Positions 58,046 through 64,000 of a stretch of 64,000 bases of DNA are shown here, in pieces. The notes below the pieces were generated by a model, which did not search any database, was not told the DNA's origin, and saw only the letters and a list, made by a program, of their open reading frames with translations. How positions within the stretch are numbered: position 1 is the stretch's first letter; each line of letters begins with the position of its first letter. The stretch comes from Anastatus disparis (Eukaryota; Arthropoda; Insecta; Hymenoptera; Eupelmidae), in contig JAFFSR010000394.1 in the NCBI GenBank assembly GCA_017163975.1, forward strand, positions 1,676,501-1,740,500, read 5' to 3'. The position numbers and the translations under genes are program-made.

Positions 58046-59400
58046 TACCGTTAAAAAAGCTCTATAATACTTTGCTAATCAGCTTGGCCTGCATCAGCTG
58101 ATCAGCTTCTATCGCGCGATTTCAACAGAAACTAAATGTTAGAACCTTATCGGCAGAACTTCCCTTAAAAGTTCTGCGACCCGGACGTCTGGTACGACGA
58201 AATCCACGGCGTATACCAGCAGACTCTACAGTATAGAATAATTTAATCCATCGGACAACGTATTTAATCAAAACATAAACGTAACAAACTTTATTAGGCC
58301 AATTACAGACAAATAAAACTCTCATATCTCACCACCATTTAATTTGATCGTATGCGTTTATTAATCTCCATAAAAGGCAAATACGAAAGAAAGTATGTTA
58401 AATGTATAAAGCAAATAATTTAGGATAACAAAAGGAATTATAATAATCGTAAACCGCTTGTGTCTAAGCTAGCCTAAAGACGCGTAGACGAGGATCTAGC
58501 GCGCGCGCATGTATCTTTACACGAGCTTGTGACTAAACAAATCCAAGCTTTAGGTTCAAGCAACACCTTTATATTCTTTAAATTTATACGTTACACACGA
58601 CAAGATTAAACTTTGAATATAGCATGCGTATAACGGTACATAAGTCAACGTTGCGATATTCCGTTATGCACTCAGAGACAGAAAAACCTCAACTTACATT
58701 TGCCGTCAGTCCCCTTCTAATACAAAACAAATAAATGCTGTAACACCTAGAGCAGCACGGTTAATCTATAAGTTCACTTCGTGATAAGCGTCAAAGAAAA
58801 GTCCTTTTCTGCAGCACGCACCTTTTCAAACACTGCACTTATATCCTTTCCACGTGATCTAAGCAATATGCCTGTAACAAAAATACACTTTATTTACCAT
58901 ACCGAGGGCTGAGGAAAGCAGCTTAATCTATTCTACGCACTATTTTTCAAAAGAAAAATTACGACAAGACAAAAGGAATTAAACGCTCACGCAGTTAGCT
59001 ATATCTCAAGTGACGTTCCTTCTCTCTATATTCGCGTTCCCATTCTACCCATCATGCCTTGCACAAGTTCCCTCTAACAGCTTACTAGCCTTCTATGCGA
59101 CTCATACCGAGGAGAGAGATAGAAGTATACTGACCTACCGTATACGTATAATTCGCCATCCTCGTTACATATTACGACGAACATTCTTTAATGTTTTGTC
59201 TACGATTTCTAAAGCTTTTTTTAGGAATCATTGATGCTTCATACCATATAATTACATCCGTTTCTCTTAATTTTTTTTACCTGAATCAAATTTCAAAAAT
59301 GTACTTTCAATGCATTCAAATCCAATGGTAATTCAAAAGTTCTGTGACTCGTCAAACCGATATGTAATAAAATTAAAGCTATATCTGTCCCGGCCATTGA
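58046..59400. other. Less A+T-rich segment without an identified gene
   Basis: Base composition is more balanced than the surroundings. Bases 58137-58745 have LTR-like ends (TGTTAGAACC...CTGTAACA) and, on the minus strand, TATA and AATAAA signals in LTR order, but no target duplication. The frames 58122-58325 (minus) and 59010-59234 (plus) match nothing I know. Confidence 0.35.
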
Positions 59401-59414
59401 TAAAAATTTTTTTT

Positions 59415-59645
59415 CAACTCGGCGTTCGGAAAATTCGTTTTTCGGTGCCTAATTTCCATACCGAAAATGCCTGTTTACCGCACGAAAAATTAAGCGTGCG
59501 AAAATTTAAAAAGCGTGTAGAAAATTCATTTCTTGATTGATGAATGAATTTTCGTGCGCTTTTTAGATTTTTGGGCACTTGATTTTTTGTGCAGTAAACA
59601 GGAATTCTTGATATGGAATTGAGACATCGGAAATCGAAAACGCTT
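59415..59645. repeat. Imperfect palindrome, arms about 100 bp
   Basis: The left arm (TTTTCGGTGCCTAATTTCCA, TGCCTGTTTACCGCACG, AAAAAGCGTGTAGAAAATTC) is mirrored around about 59537, with perhaps 15-20% mismatch. MITE-like. Confidence 0.65.
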
Positions 59646-59649
59646 TTTA

Positions 59650-60200
59650 ATGAGAACGTAAAACATCACTGCCTGCCCGTATGAAAATATCATTTCAAAT
59701 ATATTGAGTCGAACAATTGCTTTTTATATCCCCACTCTTCTATACATTTTCTTTGTTTAAATTTTAATTTAATTCTCTTACAATGCTTACGCGCAAACAT
59801 TAGATGCTCGTTTTTATAATATTAAACATATAACAAATTTATTCTATTTGTTATATTATTTTTCTTTTTTGCAATTTTATTTTATTATTTTATTTTTTTT
59901 TAAATTATTATTTACATAAACTGTAATAAAATTTAAAAACTTTCTTTACTTTTGTTATAATGTTCTTTCTTTGATTAGAAAATTATTTTATTATTTTATT
60001 TTTCTTTGTTTATAAAATACCATTTGTTGGTTGTAATATTATTTTTTTATTCGGGAGCCAAATAAAATGAAACAATACGCTTCTTGATGCAAACGTAAAC
60101 TATCACTGACTGCTTGTTAAAACTATATTTCAAATACATTGAATTTAGCCTTTTTTTCGTATCCCCACTCTTCTATATTTTTGCTCTCTCATAGAGAAGG
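59650..60200. repeat. Direct duplicate blocks
   Basis: A block near 59655-59750 (AACGTAAAACATCACTGCCT, then ATATCCCCACTCTTCTATA) recurs near 60090-60178. A block at 59770-59900 (CTTACAATGCTTACGCG, CTCGTTTTTATAAT, ATTCTATTTGTTATAT) recurs near 63880-64000. This indicates an older repeated sequence into which the foldback element at 60210 inserted. Confidence 0.6.
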
Positions 60201-60209
60201 CATTGTATC

Positions 60210-62465
60210 AGCTTGGGGAACTAGGCGAGTAATTATAAATTTCATAAAAAATAATTATTAAAATAAATGCGGAATCGTTTGCAGATTTTGCAATATGCAT
60301 TAAAATAATTGTGGAAACAATGGTTTTCGAGAAAATTAAAATAATGTATTTTAGGATCCTAAAAAAAGAAAATACGGCTACTGCTTACAAATCGTGCGTA
60401 AACATAATAAAAATCATTGGAATCGATTGCAATTTAATTGCGGATTCCATAGATGTTTTCATAATTAGCGTAACCCGTGTAATTATAGAGAAGATAATTT
60501 TTTCTAATATTCATTTACTATTACCCCCACCAGCCGCACCGTATAAATCAAATAATCATGAATTTTAATAAAAATAATATTTAAAGAATTGTGGAATCGT
60601 TTGCAGATTTTGCAATATGCATTAAATTAATTGTGGAAACAATGGTTTTCGAGAAAATTAAAATAATGTATTTTAGGATCCTAAAAAAAGAAAATACGGC
60701 TACTTCTTACAAATCGTGCATAAATATAATAAAAATCATTGGAATCGATTGCAATTTAATTGCGGATTCCATAAATGTTTTCATAATTAGCGTAACCCGT
60801 GTAATTATAGAGAAGATAATTTTTTCTAATATTCATTTACTATTACCCCCACCAGCCGCACCGTATAAATCAAATAATCATGAATTTTAATAAAAATAAT
60901 ATTTAAACAATTGTGGAATCGTTTGCAGATTTTGCAATATGCATTAAATTAATTGTGGAAACAATGGTTTTCGAGAAAATTAAAATAATGTATTTTAGGA
61001 TCCTAAAAAAAGAAAATACGGCTACTGCTTACAAATCGTGCATAAATATAATAAAAATCATTGGAATCGATTGCAATTTAATTGCGGATTACATAGATAT
61101 TTTCATAATTAGCGTAACTCTTGTAATTATAGAGAAGATCATTTTTTTTAATATTCATTTACTATTACCCCCACCAGCCGCACCGTATAAATCAAATAAT
61201 TATGAATTTTAATAAAAATAATATTTAAACAATTGTGGAATCGTTTGCAGATTTTGCAATATGCATTAAATTAATTGTGGAAACAATGGTTTTCGAGAAA
61301 ATTAAAATAATGTATTTTAGGATCCTAAAAAAAGAAAATACGGCTACTTCTTACAAATCGTGCATAATTATAATAAAAATCATTGGAATCGATTGCAATT
61401 TAATTGCGGATTCCATAGATATTTTCATAATTATTTAAATGAATTCATGTTAGAATTATTTAAACTTTAGCTTACTGTTTTTAAAAGAACATTTTAAAAA
61501 TAAATAATAATAGTAAATAAATGATAAAAAAATTATTTTCTTTATAATTACAAAGGTTACGCTAATTATGAAAACATCTATGGAATCCGCAATTAAATTG
61601 CAATCGATTCCAATGATTTTTATTATTTTTATCCATGATTTGTAAGCAGTAGCCATATTTTCTTTTTTTTAGGATCCTAAGATATATTATTCAATTTTTC
61701 TCAAAATTAATTATTCCCACAATTATTTTAATGCATATTGGAAAATCTGCAAGCGATTCCACAATTGTTTAAATATTATTTTTATTAAAATTCATAATTA
61801 TTTGATTTATACGGTGCGGCTGGTGGGGGTAATAGTAAATGAATATTAAAAAAAATGATCTTCTCTATAATTACAAGAGTTACGCTAATTATGAAAACAT
61901 TTATGGAATCCGCAATTAAATTGCAATCGATTCCAATGATTTTTATTATATTTATGCACGATTTGTAAGCAGTAGCCGTATTTTCTTTTTTTAGGATACT
62001 AAAATACATTATTTTAATTTTCTCGAAAACCATTGTTTCCACAATTAATTTAATGCATATTGCAAAATCTGCAAACGATTCCACAATTGTTTAAATATTA
62101 TTTTTATTAAAATTCATGATTATTTGATTTATACGGTGCGGCTGGTGGGGGTAATAGTAAATGAATATTAGAAAAAATTATCTTCTCTATAATTACACGG
62201 GTTACGCTAATTATGAAAACATCTATGGAATCCGCAATTAAATTGCAATCGATTCCAATGATTTTTATTATGTTTACGCACGATTTGTAAGCAGTAGCCG
62301 TATTTTCTTTTTTTAGGATCCTAAAATACATTATTTTAATTTTCTCGAAAACCATTGTTTCCACAATTATTTTAATGCATATTGCAAAATCTGCAAACGA
62401 TTCCGCATTTATTCTAATAATTATTTTTTATGAAATTTATAATTACTCGCCCAGTTCCCCAAGCT
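60210..62465. mobile_element. Foldback (Mutator-like) element with 9-bp target duplication
   Basis: The ends are AGCTTGGGGAACTAGGCGAG and its near mirror. CATTGTATC stands on both sides (60201-60209 and 62466-62474), a perfect 9-bp target duplication. Nine bases with very long TIRs point to the Mutator group; Merlin is less likely. Each arm is a tandem array of a 322-bp unit, about four in the left arm and three in the right, meeting near 61440-61500. There is no transposase. Each unit holds a frame of up to 99 codons (for example 60591-60890 and 60913-61212 plus, 61785-62084 minus). It starts with GTG, has its first ATG 14 codons in, and shows no known domain. Confidence 0.88.
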
Positions 62466-62564
62466 CATTGTATCAAAAAAAAAATTTTTTTTTCTATTTT
62501 TTCATTAATTTGTACATATTTGGACTCAGGGAGTCGGAAAAAGTGGTTTCCAGCAAATGTCTGT

Positions 62565-62628
62565 ATGTATGTATGTGTGTGTGCGTGTGTGTGCCTGTGT
62601 CTGTGTCTGTGTCTGTGTCTGTGTCTGC

Positions 62629-62700
<72 letters not shown>
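62565..62700. repeat. TG microsatellite with TGTGTC variants
   Basis: TGTATGTATG, then TGTGTC repeated, then a pure TG run of about 60 bases. The Cys/Val-rich frames over it are artefacts. Confidence 0.97.
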
Positions 62701-62709
62701 TGTCAGTTA

Positions 62710-63660
62710 GTAAATTGTATCTCGAAAATTACTCGATGAATTTGCTTCTAATTTTTCATGGAATTAATTTTTTTGTCTAACTTGCTGGGAAGCTATTGAT
62801 AATTGGTTCTTCTAACGTAGTTTTAATTTTAGAGTCGTTAATACAAAATAAAAAAAATTTTGATTTTTCATTTTCTTGTTTTTTTTGTTTAGTAATCAAT
62901 TAATCTGCTTCAAAACATGTTTATATTTATTGAGCTAATAAAATCTTAAAAACTACTCGATAGATTTACTTCAAATTGTCCATACAATTTAATTTTTCGA
63001 TCAACTAGTACGGAAACTATTAAGAATTGGTTTTCTTAGCGCAGTTTTAATTTTATAGTCATTTTAGTCATTTTAAAAAAATTTCGATTTTTCATCTTTT
63101 TTGTATTTTACGTAAACTACTCAAAGAATTTGCTTGAAAATTTATATGGAACATATTTTCGACTATCAAAAAAAGAAAAACTTTTGAAAACTGATTTTCT
63201 TAGCGCTCTTTTAATTTTGGAGAATTTTTAAAATTTTTGAAAAAATTTTTATTTTTCCTTTTTTTATATTTTTTGAAAACCATTCAATAGATTTGCTCCA
63301 AAATTCGTATACAAGTTACTCGCTACTGTCTGAAGAAAACAAGCTTTGGAAAACTAATTTTCTCAGAGCAGTTTTAATTTTAGAGCATTTTAAAAATTTT
63401 CAAAAAATTTTTACTTTTCATTTATTTTCTATTTTGTGTAAACCATACTATAAATTTTTTTCAAAATTTTTATACAATCAATTTGCTATGGTCTGAAGAA
63501 AACAAGCTTTCGAAAACTAATTTTCTTAGTGTGGTTACAATTTTTGAGAATTTAAAAAATTTTAAAAAAAATTTCGGTTCTCCTTTTCTTATTTTTTTTT
63601 GTATTTTACGTAAAGTACTCGATAGATTTGTTCTAAAATTTACAGGGAAATTATTTGCAA
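62710..63660. repeat. Degenerate tandem repeat, unit about 162 bp
   Basis: The landmark AAAACTACTCGATAGATTTG or its variants recurs near 62716, 62946, 63108, 63270, 63433 and 63606. Each is followed by a TTCAAAATT and later a TTTTCTTAGCGCRGTTTTAA block. Spacing is 162-173 bp after a longer first step. Frames within it are by-products. Confidence 0.8.
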
Positions 63661-63779
63661 CTGCCACATTTCTACCCTATTTTCATCTCTTCTTGTCTCT
63701 CTCTTCCTATTTACAAATCATTTTCTCACATTCACTAATTTTTCTTGAATAGAAATTGTATTTTATATTAAATCACATT

Positions 63780-64000
63780 TAAAATAATAAAATGAAATTA
63801 CTTTAACTCCATGAGCTCTATGAGAAAGCATTGCGCCAAAGCACTTGGCAGCGTTTTTCTTTTGTTTTAATAATTTTTTTACTTACAATGATTGCGTGAA
63901 AACTTTAGATTTTCGTTTTTATAATAGTAAACATTAAACAAATTCATTTTATTTGTTGTTATATCATTTTCCTTTGTTAAAATATTAATTTACTATTTTG
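63780..64000. repeat. Diverged copy of the 59770-59900 / 60185 sequence
   Basis: CTATGAGAAAGCATTG and then CTTACAATGATTGCGTG, TTCGTTTTTATAATAGT and TTTTATTTGTTGTTATAT repeat landmarks found near 60190 and 59790-59860. It runs to the window edge. Confidence 0.5.

Noticed and set aside
58137..58745. Solo LTR on the minus strand
   Set aside because: It has TG...CA ends and TATA/AATAAA order, but the flanks CTAAA and CCTAG do not match, so insertion is not shown.
60311..62364. Repeated 85-99-codon frames as a multi-copy protein family
   Set aside because: They lie in both arms of a foldback element, start with GTG, and have no recognisable domain. Kept only as a remark under the element.
62375..62780. 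Cys/Val-rich frames of 111 and 116 codons
   Set aside because: Products of the TG microsatellite.

Overview
The window is eukaryotic nuclear DNA, very A+T-rich and packed with decayed transposable elements. It is most likely from an insect. The mix of Copia, BEL/Pao-like, Helitron, ISL2EU-type and Tc1/mariner-type remnants would suit a hymenopteran, but the order is a guess. I recognise one likely host coding piece: a 222-nt exon on the minus strand (36815-37036) resembling ARMH3 (C10orf76 homologue), with good splice signals. If it belongs to a live gene, most of the window is intron.

Layout. 1-6480: an unrecognised broken coding stretch, A+T-rich DNA, a solo LTR with a 5-bp target duplication, and a hairpin inside a duplicated segment. 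6490-14890: a broken Helitron on the minus strand (Ulp1-like protease remnant, Rep, Pif1-type helicase), split by a 3.17-kb insertion with a 4-bp target duplication. 14890-17885: a purine-rich repeat, then unremarkable DNA and a degenerate tandem array. 17886-24338: an LTR retrotransposon with a Gag gene but no pol, inserted in that array. 25646-28068: a terminal-inverted-repeat (TIR) element carrying a 273-bp satellite rich in AGGTCA sites. 28530-33190: a decayed Copia element. 34920-36300: a large palindrome holding a nested MITE. 36815-37036: the host exon. 37436-41209: a BEL/Pao-like LTR and leader, then a dead ISL2EU-type transposase. 41244-48202: a 7-kb element with TIRs of about 1.15 kb. 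49-57 kb: tRNA-like sequences, five palindromic or TIR elements and a LINE reverse transcriptase fragment. 57.6-58.0 kb: a second Helitron-type helicase fragment. 60210-62465: a foldback element with a 9-bp target duplication whose arms are 322-bp tandem repeats. The window ends in microsatellite and degenerate tandem repeats.

No element looks fully intact and autonomous. Gag is the only long intact ORF. The striking theme is palindromic, non-coding TIR elements, several of which carry tandem repeats, tRNA-like sequence or nested insertions. Everything was done by eye: boundaries are exact where target duplications are quoted and approximate elsewhere.
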